The position numbers were made by a program, and so were the translations under genes. This document shows positions 36,702-45,619 of a stretch of DNA of 64,000 nucleotides, in pieces. The stretch is from Marinobacterium zhoushanense (lineage in GTDB: Bacteria > Pseudomonadota > Gammaproteobacteria > Pseudomonadales > Balneatricaceae), in NCBI RefSeq assembly GCF_014641945.1, contig NZ_BMIJ01000005.1, forward strand, positions 158,718-222,717, in the 5' to 3' direction. How positions within the stretch are numbered: position 1 is the stretch's first letter; each line of letters opens with the position of its first letter. The notes below the pieces were generated by a model, which saw only the letters and a list, made by a program, of their open reading frames with translations, searched no databases and was not told the DNA's origin.

Positions 36702-37319
36702 GTGACCGTTCAGTATGTTGCCGATTCCAAACTGCCGACTCCCTGGGGAGTATTCACCATGGTCGGGTTTGAGGATAAAACCAGCGGCAAGGAGCATGTG
36801 GCTCTGGTATTTGGCGATGTCGATACCGAGGAGCCGGTGCTTGGCCGTATCCACTCCGAGTGCCTGACCGGCGACGCGCTGTTCAGCCTGCGCTGCGACT
36901 GCGGTTTCCAGCTCCAGGAGGCGTTGAAGCGGATCGCCGAAGAGGGGCGGGGCGTGTTGCTCTATCTGCGTCAGGAGGGCCGCGGCATCGGTCTGCTCAA
37001 CAAGATTCGCGCCTACCATCTGCAGGACCAGGGCGCCGATACCGTGGAAGCCAACGAGCGTCTGGGCTTTGCCGCCGACATGCGTGATTACAGCATGTGC
37101 CTGCCGATGCTGCGCCATCTGGGCATACGCTCACTGCGGCTGATGACCAACAACCCGCGCAAGGTCAAGGCGCTGGAGCAGTACGGGATCAAGGTGGCTG
37201 GCCGTGAGCCGCTGCAGGTGGGCAAGAACAGCCACAACGAGCATTACCTGCAGACCAAGATGGGCAAGCTCGGCCATATGATGACCGAGGTACATTTCCA
37301 GGACGATAGCGAAAGTTAA
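36702..37319 (+). CDS. ribA: GTP cyclohydrolase II
   Basis: The 205-residue enzyme opens the imidazole ring of GTP in the first step of riboflavin synthesis. The zinc cysteines are in [17 protein letters not shown], and [12 protein letters not shown] is intact, unlike the C-terminal half of the ribBA product. GTG 36702 starts the protein ([16 protein letters not shown]). It converges on dxs with 21 bases between stops. Confidence 0.95.
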   Translation: MTVQYVADSKLPTPWGVFTMVGFEDKTSGKEHVALVFGDVDTEEPVLGRIHSECLTGDALFSLRCDCGFQLQEALKRIAEEGRGVLLYLRQEGRGIGLLNKIRAYHLQDQGADTVEANERLGFAADMRDYSMCLPMLRHLGIRSLRLMTNNPRKVKALEQYGIKVAGREPLQVGKNSHNEHYLQTKMGKLGHMMTEVHFQDDSES

Positions 37320-37340
37320 ACCGGCGAGTTAAGCGTTGGC

Positions 37341-39149
37341 TTAAGCGCTCAGTCGCTGCTCTATCGCGCGACGGATGCCATCGGCGTCCAATCCGCACTC
37401 CTTTAGCTGCTCTGCCCGCGAGGCGTGCTCGATCCAGCGATCAGGGACGCCGAGCAGCAGCAGCGGCGTATTCACTGTCTGCTGCTGCAGATACTCCGCC
37501 ACCGCCGAGCCGGCGCCACCCATCAGGGCATGATCCTCCAGCGTCACCAGCAACTCATGGTCGGCGGCCAGGCGCTCGATCAGCTCGCTGTCCAGCGGTT
37601 TGACGAAGCGCATGTCGACCAGGGTCAGATCCAGCGCGTCGGCCACCGTTTGCGCGTTCGGCAACAGCGGACCGAAGTTGAGGATGGCGGCTCGGCTGCC
37701 CTCGCGCAGTACGCGGGCCCTGCCCGGTTCCAGGGCCGGTTGTGTCGGATCGATGGCGATACCGGTGCCGGATCCGCGCGGATAGCGTACCGCGGCCGGT
37801 CCCGGATGGTCATAGCCGGTCTTCAACATTTGATACAGCTCCTGCTCGTCGGCCGGCGTCATCAGCAGTATACCGGGCAGGCAGCGCATGAAGGCGAGAT
37901 CGTATAGACCGGCGTGGGTGGCGCCATCCTCGCCGACCAAACCGGCACGATCTACTGTCAGCAGCACGTCCAGATCCTGAATTGCAATATCGTGTACCAG
38001 CTGGTCGTAGGCGCGCTGCAGGAAGGTGGAGTAGATCGCCAACACCGGCTTCATCCCCTGGCAGGCGAAACCGGCCGCCAGTGTTGCCGCGTGCTGTTCG
38101 GCGATGGCGACGTCGAAGTAGCGCTCGGGATACTGCTCGGAGAACGCGATCAGATCGGAACCTTCGCGCATCGCCGGGGTGATGCCGACCAGGCGATCAT
38201 CCGCTGCCGCGGTGTCGCAGAGCCAGCGGCCGAAGATATTGCAGAATTTCTCTTGCTTGGGCTTCGGCGGTGCGCCCATGGGTTCGATCTTGGTTATCGC
38301 GTGGTAGCCGACCGGATCGGACTCGGCCGGTTCGAAGCCCTTGCCCTTCTGCGTGATCAGGTGCAGAAACTGTGGACCGGGGCTGTTCAACGCATGCTCA
38401 AGAGCCGGCAGCAGCTGATCAAAATCGTGGCCGTCCACCGGGCCGTGGTAGTCGAAGGTCAATGCGCCGAACAGGGCGCCGGTGGTGGCGCCGTCGAAAC
38501 CGGGGCCGTCGAGAGTAGGCCTGGCCAGGCCCGGCTTGAGCTGGTCGGCGATATAGGTGGCCAATCCTCCCACGTTGGGTGAGATCGACATGTCGTTGTC
38601 GTTCAGGATCACCAGCATGTCGGCCCGGGTGTGGGCCGCGTGGCTCAGCGCCTCGAACGCCATACCGGCGGTCATTGCCCCGTCACCGATCACCGCGACC
38701 GCCTTGCGCTTGTCGCCGCGCAGGCGACTGGCCAGGGCCATGCCCAGTGCCGCGCTGATCGAGGTACTGGAATGACCGGTGCCGAAACAGTCGTACGGGT
38801 TTTCAGCCCGGCGCGGGAAGGGGGCCAGGCCGCCGCGCTGACGCATGCTCAGCATCTGCTCGCGGCGTCCGGTCAGAATCTTGTGTGGATAACACTGATG
38901 GCCCACATCCCAGACCAGATGGTCGCGCGGTGTGTCGAGCAGGTAGTGCAGGGCGATGGTTAACTCCACCACACCAAGACCGGCACCGAAATGGCCGCCG
39001 GTGACGCCGATACTGTAGAGCAGCCAGCCACGCAGCTCCTCCGCCAGCTGCGGTAGCTGCGCGGCGCTCAGTTGGCGCAGGTCGGACGGGGATCCGATCC
39101 GGTCCAGCAGTGGGGTCTGCGGACGCTGAGTGGGGAGTTGGCTGTGCAT
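37341..39149 (-). CDS. dxs: 1-deoxy-D-xylulose-5-phosphate synthase
   Basis: The 602-residue thiamine-diphosphate enzyme condenses pyruvate and glyceraldehyde phosphate to start the MEP isoprenoid pathway. VWDVGHQCYPHKILTGRR, the GDGAMTAGMAFEALSHA cofactor site and the DRAGLVGEDGATHAG segment are typical. It is a little shorter than the E. coli protein. The start codon overlaps the ispA stop, so ispA-dxs translation is coupled. Confidence 0.96.
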   Translation of the reverse strand: MHSQLPTQRPQTPLLDRIGSPSDLRQLSAAQLPQLAEELRGWLLYSIGVTGGHFGAGLGVVELTIALHYLLDTPRDHLVWDVGHQCYPHKILTGRREQMLSMRQRGGLAPFPRRAENPYDCFGTGHSSTSISAALGMALASRLRGDKRKAVAVIGDGAMTAGMAFEALSHAAHTRADMLVILNDNDMSISPNVGGLATYIADQLKPGLARPTLDGPGFDGATTGALFGALTFDYHGPVDGHDFDQLLPALEHALNSPGPQFLHLITQKGKGFEPAESDPVGYHAITKIEPMGAPPKPKQEKFCNIFGRWLCDTAAADDRLVGITPAMREGSDLIAFSEQYPERYFDVAIAEQHAATLAAGFACQGMKPVLAIYSTFLQRAYDQLVHDIAIQDLDVLLTVDRAGLVGEDGATHAGLYDLAFMRCLPGILLMTPADEQELYQMLKTGYDHPGPAAVRYPRGSGTGIAIDPTQPALEPGRARVLREGSRAAILNFGPLLPNAQTVADALDLTLVDMRFVKPLDSELIERLAADHELLVTLEDHALMGGAGSAVAEYLQQQTVNTPLLLLGVPDRWIEHASRAEQLKECGLDADGIRRAIEQRLSA

Positions 39150-40036
39150 CAGTGGTCGCGGGTAACGATAAAGTGGGCCAGGGAAGCAAGCGGGGCGGCG
39201 GCGACGCCGAATGGCTTCAGCGCCTCGAGTGCGGCTTCGTATAGCTGGTTCAGTTTCGTGCGCGCACCGTCGACCCCGAGCAGGGCCGGATAGGTCGGTT
39301 TGTTCTGCGCCTCGTCGGAACCCTGCGGTTTGCCCAGGGTCAGGGTTGTGCCCTCGATATCGAGCAGGTCGTCCTGCACCTGGAAGGCCAGGCCGATGGC
39401 GTCGCCATAGCGCTGCAGGGCGTCGAGCAGTTCGCTGTCCTGGCAGCCGGCGGCCGTCGCGCCGAGCATGACCGATGCGGTGATCAGGCGGCCGGTCTTA
39501 TGCGCGTGCATCGCCTGCAGCTGGGACAGGGTCAAACGGTCGCCGACATGCGCGAGATCGAACGCCTGGCCCATCACCATGCCGTGGGAACCGCTGGCTC
39601 GGGCCAGAATGCGGATCAGCTGCAGTGCGCGGTTCGGGTCGATATCGCCGCCGGCAGTGCTGAGCAGCTCGAACGCGAAGCACTGCAGGGCATCACCGGC
39701 GAGGATCGCGGTCGCCTCATCGAAGGCAATATGGCAGGTGGGATGGCCACGGCGCAGCTCGTCGTCATCCATCGCCGGCAGGTCGTCGTGCACCAGTGAA
39801 TAGCAGTGGATCGCTTCGATGGCGGCCGCCGCACGGTCCGCTTGCTCGGCCGTGCCGCCGCAGAGCAAACAGCTCATATACACCAGGGCCGGACGTATGC
39901 GTTTTCCGCCGCTGAGCAGGGCGTAGCGCATGGCGTCGATCAACCGGGGTTCGATGCAGCTTTCAGGGATCAGGTAGAGCTCGAGGTTGCGTTCAACGCG
40001 GGTCGCCCACTGCGCCAGTTGCTGTTGCAGCTCCAC
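39149..40036 (-). CDS. ispA: Farnesyl diphosphate synthase
   Basis: The 295-residue prenyltransferase makes farnesyl diphosphate. The first aspartate-rich motif is DDLPAMDDDELRRG, with small residues before it that fit a C15 product, and the second is DDLLD. It is sandwiched between xseB (2 bases upstream) and dxs, the standard order in gammaproteobacteria. Confidence 0.95.
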   Translation of the reverse strand: MELQQQLAQWATRVERNLELYLIPESCIEPRLIDAMRYALLSGGKRIRPALVYMSCLLCGGTAEQADRAAAAIEAIHCYSLVHDDLPAMDDDELRRGHPTCHIAFDEATAILAGDALQCFAFELLSTAGGDIDPNRALQLIRILARASGSHGMVMGQAFDLAHVGDRLTLSQLQAMHAHKTGRLITASVMLGATAAGCQDSELLDALQRYGDAIGLAFQVQDDLLDIEGTTLTLGKPQGSDEAQNKPTYPALLGVDGARTKLNQLYEAALEALKPFGVAAAPLASLAHFIVTRDH

Positions 40037-40038
40037 GA

Positions 40039-40281
40039 TCAGCCGTCCTGCTCTTCAGCGAACGGGCGGGCCTTGAACTCACCCTGCTGCTCGATCAACA
40101 CCTGCACCTTCTGCTCGGTCTGGTCGAGGATGCTCTGGCATTCGCGGGTCAGCTTGACCCCCTGCTCAAAGGCTTTCAGTGCCTCTTCGATCGGCAGGTC
40201 GCCCTGCTCCATGCGTTCGACAACCGCTTCGAGCTGTGCCAGGGATTGTTCAAAATCGGGTGTCTTCGCAGTGCGGGCCAT
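40039..40281 (-). CDS. xseB: Exodeoxyribonuclease VII small subunit
   Basis: The 80-residue helical protein contains [32 protein letters not shown] in the expected place, which pairs with XseA in the nuclease. It is the first gene of the xseB-ispA-dxs unit. Confidence 0.94.
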   Translation of the reverse strand: MARTAKTPDFEQSLAQLEAVVERMEQGDLPIEEALKAFEQGVKLTRECQSILDQTEQKVQVLIEQQGEFKARPFAEEQDG

Positions 40282-40489
40282 AGTCGGTTCGGGGGCTTGT
40301 TTAACAGGGCTGTCAACTTAACCAACTGCTCGCCGGGGGTCAATCGATATGCTTAATCGGATAGCCGTACGAAAGCAGGTTAGACCAAAGATCGCCTATG
40401 TTCAGTACGTGTACAGTGCAGCAAATCTGGTATCATCGCCTACATCTGTTTGAACCTGGTCCATCAGTCAAGGATTAAGGAGTATTTTA

Positions 40490-41248
40490 GTGGATCTGGC
40501 GACACTCGTAGGCTTGATCGGTGCATTGGGTATCATTATCTCCGCCATGGTGCTGGGCGGAGATTTCGGGATTTTTGTCAACGTTCCCTCCATGTTGATC
40601 GTGTTCGGCGGCAGCTTGATGGTGGTACTGATCAAGTTCACGCTGCCGCAGTTCCTCTCCGCAGGCAAGGTGGCGGCCAAGGCGTTCATGTTCAAGTCGG
40701 TGTCACCGGAAGAGATCATCGCCGAGACCGTCGAGTTGGCCGATGCCGCGCGCAAGGGCGGCCTGCTGTCGCTGGAGGAAAAGGAGGTATCGACGCCGTT
40801 TATGCAGCGGGGGATTCAGCTGCTGGTGGATGGCCATGATCCTGAGGTGGTCAAATCCTTGCTGCACAAGGAAGCGAACCTGACCAACGAGCGTCACGAG
40901 TTTGGCGCCAAGATATTCAAGGCGATTGGCGATGTGGGCCCGGCGATGGGGATGATCGGTACCCTGGTCGGTCTGGTGCAGATGCTGTCCAACATGTCCG
41001 ACCCCAAATCGATCGGCCCGGCGATGGCCGTAGCGCTGCTGACCACCCTCTATGGCGCGATGCTGGCGACCTGCGTGGCGCTACCGATCTCCGACAAGCT
41101 TGATAACCGCAAGGATGAGGAAGCGCTCAACCAGGCACTGATCATCGATGGTCTGTTGGCGATCCAGGCGGGCCAGAACCCGCGAGTGATTGAACAGATG
41201 CTGCGTAACTACCTGCCCGAAAAAGTGCGTGAGAAGGCTGAGGCCTGA
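40490..41248 (+). CDS. pomA: Flagellar stator protein, PomA/MotA family
   Basis: The 252-residue inner-membrane protein has four helices and the cytoplasmic loop with charged residues that engages the rotor. MDLATLVGLIGALGIIISAM at the start and GPAMGMIGTLVGLVQML are closer to the Na+-driven PomA of Vibrio than to E. coli MotA, and the length equals PomA. GTG 40490 is preceded by AAGGAG. Together with the following gene it forms the torque generator. The 208-base leader shows no obvious flagellar sigma-28 promoter. Confidence 0.88.
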   Translation: MDLATLVGLIGALGIIISAMVLGGDFGIFVNVPSMLIVFGGSLMVVLIKFTLPQFLSAGKVAAKAFMFKSVSPEEIIAETVELADAARKGGLLSLEEKEVSTPFMQRGIQLLVDGHDPEVVKSLLHKEANLTNERHEFGAKIFKAIGDVGPAMGMIGTLVGLVQMLSNMSDPKSIGPAMAVALLTTLYGAMLATCVALPISDKLDNRKDEEALNQALIIDGLLAIQAGQNPRVIEQMLRNYLPEKVREKAEA

Positions 41249-41257
41249 GAGAGTTAA

Positions 41258-42184
41258 ATGAGCGACGAGCAGCAGAAATGTAAATGCCCGCCGCCGGGCG
41301 CCCCGGCATGGATGGCGACCTTCTCTGACCTGATGTCGCTGTTGATGTGTTTCTTCGTGCTGCTGCTCTCGTTTTCCGAGATGGACGTACTGAAGTTCAA
41401 ACAGCTGGCCGGCTCCATGCGTGAAGCCTTCGGTGTGCAGAACCAGATCAAGGTGGAGGATATCCCCAAGGGTACCTCCATCATCGCTCAGGAGTTCAGC
41501 CCCGGGCGGCCCGAGCCGACGCCGCTGAACGAGGTGCGGCAGATGACGATCAATAACGACATGAACACCCTCGATGTGCGCTCGGAGGAGGGTGAATCCA
41601 GCGTTCAGGATAAGCTGCAGGGGATCGAGCAGATGATCCGCATGCAGGAGGAACAGGCCAAACGGGAGGCGGTGCAGTTTGCCGAGGTGCTGGCGCAGGA
41701 GATAGGCGACGGCGCTGTCGAGGTAGAGACCGACGGCACTAAACTGATCATCCGCGTCAAGGAAAAGGGCTCCTTCGATTCCGGCTCCGCTGAACTTAAG
41801 TTTGCCTATATTCCGGTGATCGCCAAGATTCGCGATGTGCTGATCGACATCAGCGGTCGCGTGGCGATCGAGGGGCATACCGATAACATCCCCTACTCTG
41901 GCAATCGCTTCAGTTCCAACTGGGATCTGTCCGCGGCCCGCGCGCTGGCGGTGGCCGAGGAGCTGTTCTCGGATGCACGCATCGATCAGTCCCGGTTTCA
42001 GGTCAGCGGTTATGCCGACAGCAAGCCGCTGGTGCCGAACAATACCGCGGACAATCGAGCCCGTAACCGTCGTGTCGAGATCGTGATCCAGAAGGGCAGT
42101 GACAAGGAGGTGCTGGAGCGTCTGCAGTCACGACCGGATGGGGATACTGAAGGACAGGGGTTGAGGCCCGGTGAGATCTTCTAA
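41258..42184 (+). CDS. pomB: Flagellar stator protein, PomB/MotB family
   Basis: The 308-residue protein has one N-terminal helix with the ion-binding aspartate in WMATFSDLMSLLMCFFVLLL (about residue 24). A plug/linker region follows, then a C-terminal OmpA-like peptidoglycan-binding domain (GHTDNIPYSGNRFSSNWDLSAARA in part). The CPPPGAPAWM leader is typical of PomB. It lies 9 bases after pomA. A bidirectional terminator follows. Confidence 0.88.
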   Translation: MSDEQQKCKCPPPGAPAWMATFSDLMSLLMCFFVLLLSFSEMDVLKFKQLAGSMREAFGVQNQIKVEDIPKGTSIIAQEFSPGRPEPTPLNEVRQMTINNDMNTLDVRSEEGESSVQDKLQGIEQMIRMQEEQAKREAVQFAEVLAQEIGDGAVEVETDGTKLIIRVKEKGSFDSGSAELKFAYIPVIAKIRDVLIDISGRVAIEGHTDNIPYSGNRFSSNWDLSAARALAVAEELFSDARIDQSRFQVSGYADSKPLVPNNTADNRARNRRVEIVIQKGSDKEVLERLQSRPDGDTEGQGLRPGEIF

Positions 42185-42204
42185 TCGCCGTTGAACAGGG
42201 CAAC

Positions 42205-42239
42205 AAAAAACCGCCGCTGCAGTGCAGGGGCGGTTTTTT
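42205..42239. terminator. Bidirectional terminator between pomB and the cytochrome gene
   Basis: CCGCC/GGCGG with an inner CTGC/GCAG stem is flanked by six A on the left and six T on the right, so it can stop transcription from both convergent genes. Confidence 0.9.
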
Positions 42240-42257
42240 GTTATTGGTGCAGCTGAA

Positions 42258-42563
42258 TTACTTGGAGTTATCCAGCATGTACTGGATGACACTCTTCAGC
42301 TCATCGTCGGAACAGTCCATGCAGGTGCCCATCGGCGGCATGGCGTTGAGGCCGGACTTGGCAGAAGCCAGCAGGCCATCGATGCCTTTCTCGGCACGCG
42401 GAGCCCAAGCGGCAGCGTCACCTACAATCGGTGCGCCGGCAATGCCTGCTGCGTGGCATACGGAACACTTGGTGTTGTACAGCTCTTCGCCGGTACGTTC
42501 TGCCATGGCAGCAGCCGGGGCCAGCAGGGCAGCAGCAGCTGCCAGAATCATCACTTTTTTCAT
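42258..42563 (-). CDS. Cytochrome c5-type monoheme protein
   Basis: The 101-residue protein has a signal peptide (MKKVMILAAAAALLAPAAAMA), one heme-binding site CSVCH and a likely Met ligand in MPPMGTC. Two further cysteines in GTCMDCSDDEL are as in the cytochrome c5 family, where they form a disulfide. It would carry electrons in the periplasm. The start at 42563 is chosen over an earlier in-frame codon because AAAGGAAA precedes it and the signal peptide begins there. Confidence 0.9.
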   Translation of the reverse strand: MKKVMILAAAAALLAPAAAMAERTGEELYNTKCSVCHAAGIAGAPIVGDAAAWAPRAEKGIDGLLASAKSGLNAMPPMGTCMDCSDDELKSVIQYMLDNSK

Positions 42564-42720
42564 TTTGTATTTCCTTTGACAGTGCAATCGACGGAGAGTC
42601 CGCCAAACCAGAAGCAGGGCTTAAGTTTAGGTACGCCCCCTGATCGAGTAAATAGCGCTAAAGTGGTGAATAGTGCCTGAATGAACAGAAATTGATCTGG
42701 GACTGTCTCGGGAGTCGGGT

Positions 42721-42924
42721 TCAGCGGCTGTGCAAACTCATGGCGTAGGTGGCCTGGCTGTGCAGATTGCGATCATGCTGGCGCTGGCGCATATGTTCCT
42801 GATACTGCGCCAGGGCTTGCTCGACCAGATCCGCAGGGGCCTGCAGGTGACGCAGGTCGTCGGCGGAGTATCCGCGTTTGAGCAAGCGGTGAAGCTCTTC
42901 TGTGGTGTGATGTTCAATATTCAT
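42721..42924 (-). CDS. Small hypothetical protein
   Basis: This 67-residue, soluble, histidine- and arginine-rich helical protein is not recognised. It starts MNIEHHTTEELHRLLKRGY and includes a segment like a short helical-hairpin (YSADDLRHLQAPADLVEQAL). A good AGAGAGGAAAA ribosome site precedes the ATG, the main evidence that it is real. It stands alone between cytochrome c5 and the polyamine transporter. Confidence 0.5.
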   Translation of the reverse strand: MNIEHHTTEELHRLLKRGYSADDLRHLQAPADLVEQALAQYQEHMRQRQHDRNLHSQATYAMSLHSR

Positions 42925-43242
42925 TCTATTTTTCCTCTCTTATTCAGCAAGCATTTAACGTTCCCAAGGTGTCAACTTTGTTGCAGCCATATGTGAATCT
43001 GATGACACAAGGGACGGCACGCTGATCAAATTTTCCCCGGTTCTTAGCGGTTTTGACTTTGAAAACGGTCAGATAGCTGACTATTTTTTTACGTTAGCGG
43101 CATCTGAAAACGCTTTTGTTTTGCCGTGAATTTGTTCATATTCGGCGCTGGCGGATCAAATTTTACGGGAGCCGCGCAGCCTACAGATTCCGCCCGGTGC
43201 GGACGTCGAATTTTCAGGGATCCTGTTGGAGAATCAGAAGCA
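42925..43242 (+). promoter_or_regulatory. A+T-rich leader of potF with an 11-base direct repeat
   Basis: This 318-base gap has no convincing gene. It is richer in A+T than its surroundings. GATCAAATTTT occurs at 43024-43034 and again at 43154-43164, 130 bases apart. A frame is open from 43126 into potF, but it has no ribosome site or signal-peptide character before the true start. The region presumably holds the potF promoter; I could not assign -35/-10 elements safely. Confidence 0.4.
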
Positions 43243-44343
43243 ATGAAAGCTGCTATTTCGAGTGTCACAACCCTTGCCTTGGCACTGTCGCTGGCAACTG
43301 CCAACGCGGCAAGCGCCGAGGAGCTGCATGTCTATAACTGGTCCGATTACATTGCCGAAGACACCGTTGCCAACTTTGAGCAGCAAACTGGTATCAAGGT
43401 GGTGTATGACGTCTACGACTCCAACGAGGTGGCCGAGGCCAAGTTGCTGGCCGGTCGCAGCGGCTACGATCTGGTTTTCCCGACGGCTCGTCCGTTTGCT
43501 GACCGCCATATCAAGGCCGGCCTGTACCAGAAACTCGACAAGTCGGCACTGACCAACTACGACAATCTGGACAAGGTGATTCTCAACTCCCTGACCGATA
43601 TAGACCCCGAAAACCAGTACTTGGTTCCCTACATGTGGGGCACCACTGGAATCGGTATCAATGTGGACAAGGTCAAGGAGATCCTCGGTGACGACATGCC
43701 GCTGGATACCTGGCGCCTGGTGTTCGATCCGGAGATCGTCTCAAAGCTGTCCGCCTGTGGTGTCTCGCTGATGGATGACTCCACCGAGGTGTTGACCGCG
43801 GCGCGTGCTTACCTGGGCAAACCGGTGGATGACTTCAGTACCGAGGCGATCAATGAAGCCGCCGACGTGGTCAACAACGTGCGCCAGTACGTGCGCTATT
43901 TCCACAGCTCGCAGTACATCAACGACCTGGCCAATGGCGATACCTGTGTTGCCCACGGCTACTCCGGTGACGTGCTTCAGGCCCGCGACCGCGCCGATGA
44001 AGCCGGCAATGGCGTCAATGTCGCCTATGTCGTGCCGTCCGAGGGCGCAGTGGTGTGGACCGACGTCATGGTGATTCCGGCCGACGCGCCGAACCCCGCC
44101 GCGGCACACAAGTTCATCAACTACCTGCTCGATCCGGCGGTGATCGCCCCGATCACCAACTATGTGGCCTATGCTAACGCCAACGCTGCGGCAACGGAGT
44201 TGGTGGATGAGGAGATCCGTAACGATGCCGGTATCTACCCGCCGAAGGAGACACAGGAGAAGCTGGTGGTATTGAAGACCCCGAGCGAGCGTCAGATACG
44301 TGTCATGAACCGTGCCTGGACCCGGATCAAGACCGGCCAGTAA
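43243..44343 (+). CDS. potF: Polyamine ABC transporter substrate-binding protein (PotF-like)
   Basis: The 366-residue periplasmic protein has a signal peptide (MKAAISSVTTLALALSLATANAASA in parts) and the mature start EELHVYNWSDYI, typical of PotD/PotF. Binding-site residues fit the putrescine-type family (VPYMWGTTGIGIN, YSGDVLQARDRADEAG). ATG 43243 follows GGAG and AGAAG. Four transporter genes follow in order binding protein, ATPase, two permeases, as in potFGHI. A terminator after this gene would make it more abundant than the membrane parts. Confidence 0.9.
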   Translation: MKAAISSVTTLALALSLATANAASAEELHVYNWSDYIAEDTVANFEQQTGIKVVYDVYDSNEVAEAKLLAGRSGYDLVFPTARPFADRHIKAGLYQKLDKSALTNYDNLDKVILNSLTDIDPENQYLVPYMWGTTGIGINVDKVKEILGDDMPLDTWRLVFDPEIVSKLSACGVSLMDDSTEVLTAARAYLGKPVDDFSTEAINEAADVVNNVRQYVRYFHSSQYINDLANGDTCVAHGYSGDVLQARDRADEAGNGVNVAYVVPSEGAVVWTDVMVIPADAPNPAAAHKFINYLLDPAVIAPITNYVAYANANAAATELVDEEIRNDAGIYPPKETQEKLVVLKTPSERQIRVMNRAWTRIKTGQ

Positions 44344-44373
44344 CACGGTATCCAGTGTGAATTAATCGACCCC

Positions 44374-44398
44374 AGCCCCCGGATCTCCGGGGGCTTTT
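44374..44398 (+). terminator. Terminator/attenuator after potF
   Basis: GCCCCCGG and CCGGGGGC pair around ATCT and are followed by TTTT. As potG lies downstream on the same strand, partial read-through is likely. Confidence 0.8.
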
Positions 44399-44417
44399 AT
44401 GTACAGGATGTAGGGTC
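44399..44417. repeat. Fragment of the REP-like repeat
   Basis: ATGTACAGGATGTA follows the T-run exactly as at 6479; the palindromic part is missing here. Confidence 0.5.
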
Positions 44418-44482
44418 TGTTTTTATAAGTGTTCCACGTGCGTTGCGTTCCCCTAGTGCCTGAAACGAGAGCCGTTTGATAC

Positions 44483-45619
44483 ATGTCCAGTTTGCGTCAA
44501 CTCAAACCCGAGGAGCCTTGGCAGGCACCTGAGGGCGAACCGATCATCCGCATCGAAAATGTCAGCAAGCGTTTCGGTGAGCTCTACGCTGTCGACGGTA
44601 TCAGCCTCGATATCCACAGCGGAGAATTTTTCTCGCTACTCGGACCCTCCGGCTGCGGCAAGACCACGCTGTTGCGCATGCTCGCCGGGTTTGAGCTTCC
44701 CACCGAGGGCAAGATCTACATCGATGGCCAGGACGTGACCAACGTGCCGCCCTATGAGCGGCCGGTCAACATGATGTTCCAGTCCTATGCGCTGTTTCCC
44801 CATATGAGCGTGGCCGACAACATCGCCTTCGGCCTGAAGCAGGAGGGGATGGCCAAGGCACGGCGCCAGGAGCGGGTGCGGGAGATGCTGTCGCTGGTGC
44901 AGATCGACAAGCTTGCCTCACGCAAGCCGCACCAGCTCTCCGGCGGCCAGCGCCAGCGCGTGGCGCTGGCGCGCGCGCTGGCCAAGCATCCGAAGATCCT
45001 GCTGCTTGATGAGCCGCTCGGTGCGCTGGACAAGAAACTGCGCGAGCAGACCCAGTTCGAGCTGGTCAACATTCAGGAGCGTCTGGGGATCACCTTCATC
45101 ATCGTCACCCACGACCAGGAGGAGGCGATGACCATGTCGAGCCGTATCGCGCTGCTGCGTGATGGCCGGGTCGAGCAGGTGGACCCGCCGCGTCGCCTCT
45201 ACGAGTACCCCAGCTCCCGCTACGCGGCGGACTTCATCGGTTCGATCAACCTGATCGACGGCCATGTGCTGAGCCAGGAGGAGAACCGGGTAGTGATCCG
45301 CAGCGAGGAGGCGGGCGGCGATCTGGAGGTTATCCACAGCCAGCCGCTGCTCGCCGGCACCCCGGTGACGCTGGCGGTACGGCCGGAGAAGGTACGTCTG
45401 GAAAGCGGCGACGCCCAGCTGGCCAACCGCGTCAGCGGAGTGATCAAGGAGATCGCTTACCTTGGCGATGTATCGATCTACCATGTGGAGCTGGCCACCG
45501 GTAAACGTATCCAGTTTACCCAGTCCAATGTCCAGGCGCTGGCGGAGCAACCGCTGAACTGGGAGGACGAAGTGGTACTGGGTTGGCCGGCCAACAGCTG
45601 CGGGGTACTGACGCAATGA
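44483..45619 (+). CDS. potG: Polyamine ABC transporter ATP-binding protein
   Basis: The 378-residue ATPase has Walker A GPSGCGKTT, the signature LSGGQRQRVALARAL, Walker B ILLLDEPLGALDKKLRE and a C-terminal TOBE domain (about 290-370). MMFQSYALFPHMSVADNIAFGLKQ is typical of the spermidine/putrescine importer group. It energises the two permeases that follow; its stop overlaps the potH start (ATGA). Confidence 0.92.
   Translation: MSSLRQLKPEEPWQAPEGEPIIRIENVSKRFGELYAVDGISLDIHSGEFFSLLGPSGCGKTTLLRMLAGFELPTEGKIYIDGQDVTNVPPYERPVNMMFQSYALFPHMSVADNIAFGLKQEGMAKARRQERVREMLSLVQIDKLASRKPHQLSGGQRQRVALARALAKHPKILLLDEPLGALDKKLREQTQFELVNIQERLGITFIIVTHDQEEAMTMSSRIALLRDGRVEQVDPPRRLYEYPSSRYAADFIGSINLIDGHVLSQEENRVVIRSEEAGGDLEVIHSQPLLAGTPVTLAVRPEKVRLESGDAQLANRVSGVIKEIAYLGDVSIYHVELATGKRIQFTQSNVQALAEQPLNWEDEVVLGWPANSCGVLTQ

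Noticed and set aside
43126..43242. Longer N-terminus for the polyamine receptor
   Set aside because: It would place 39 residues before a complete signal peptide, and a ribosome site precedes 43243 instead.
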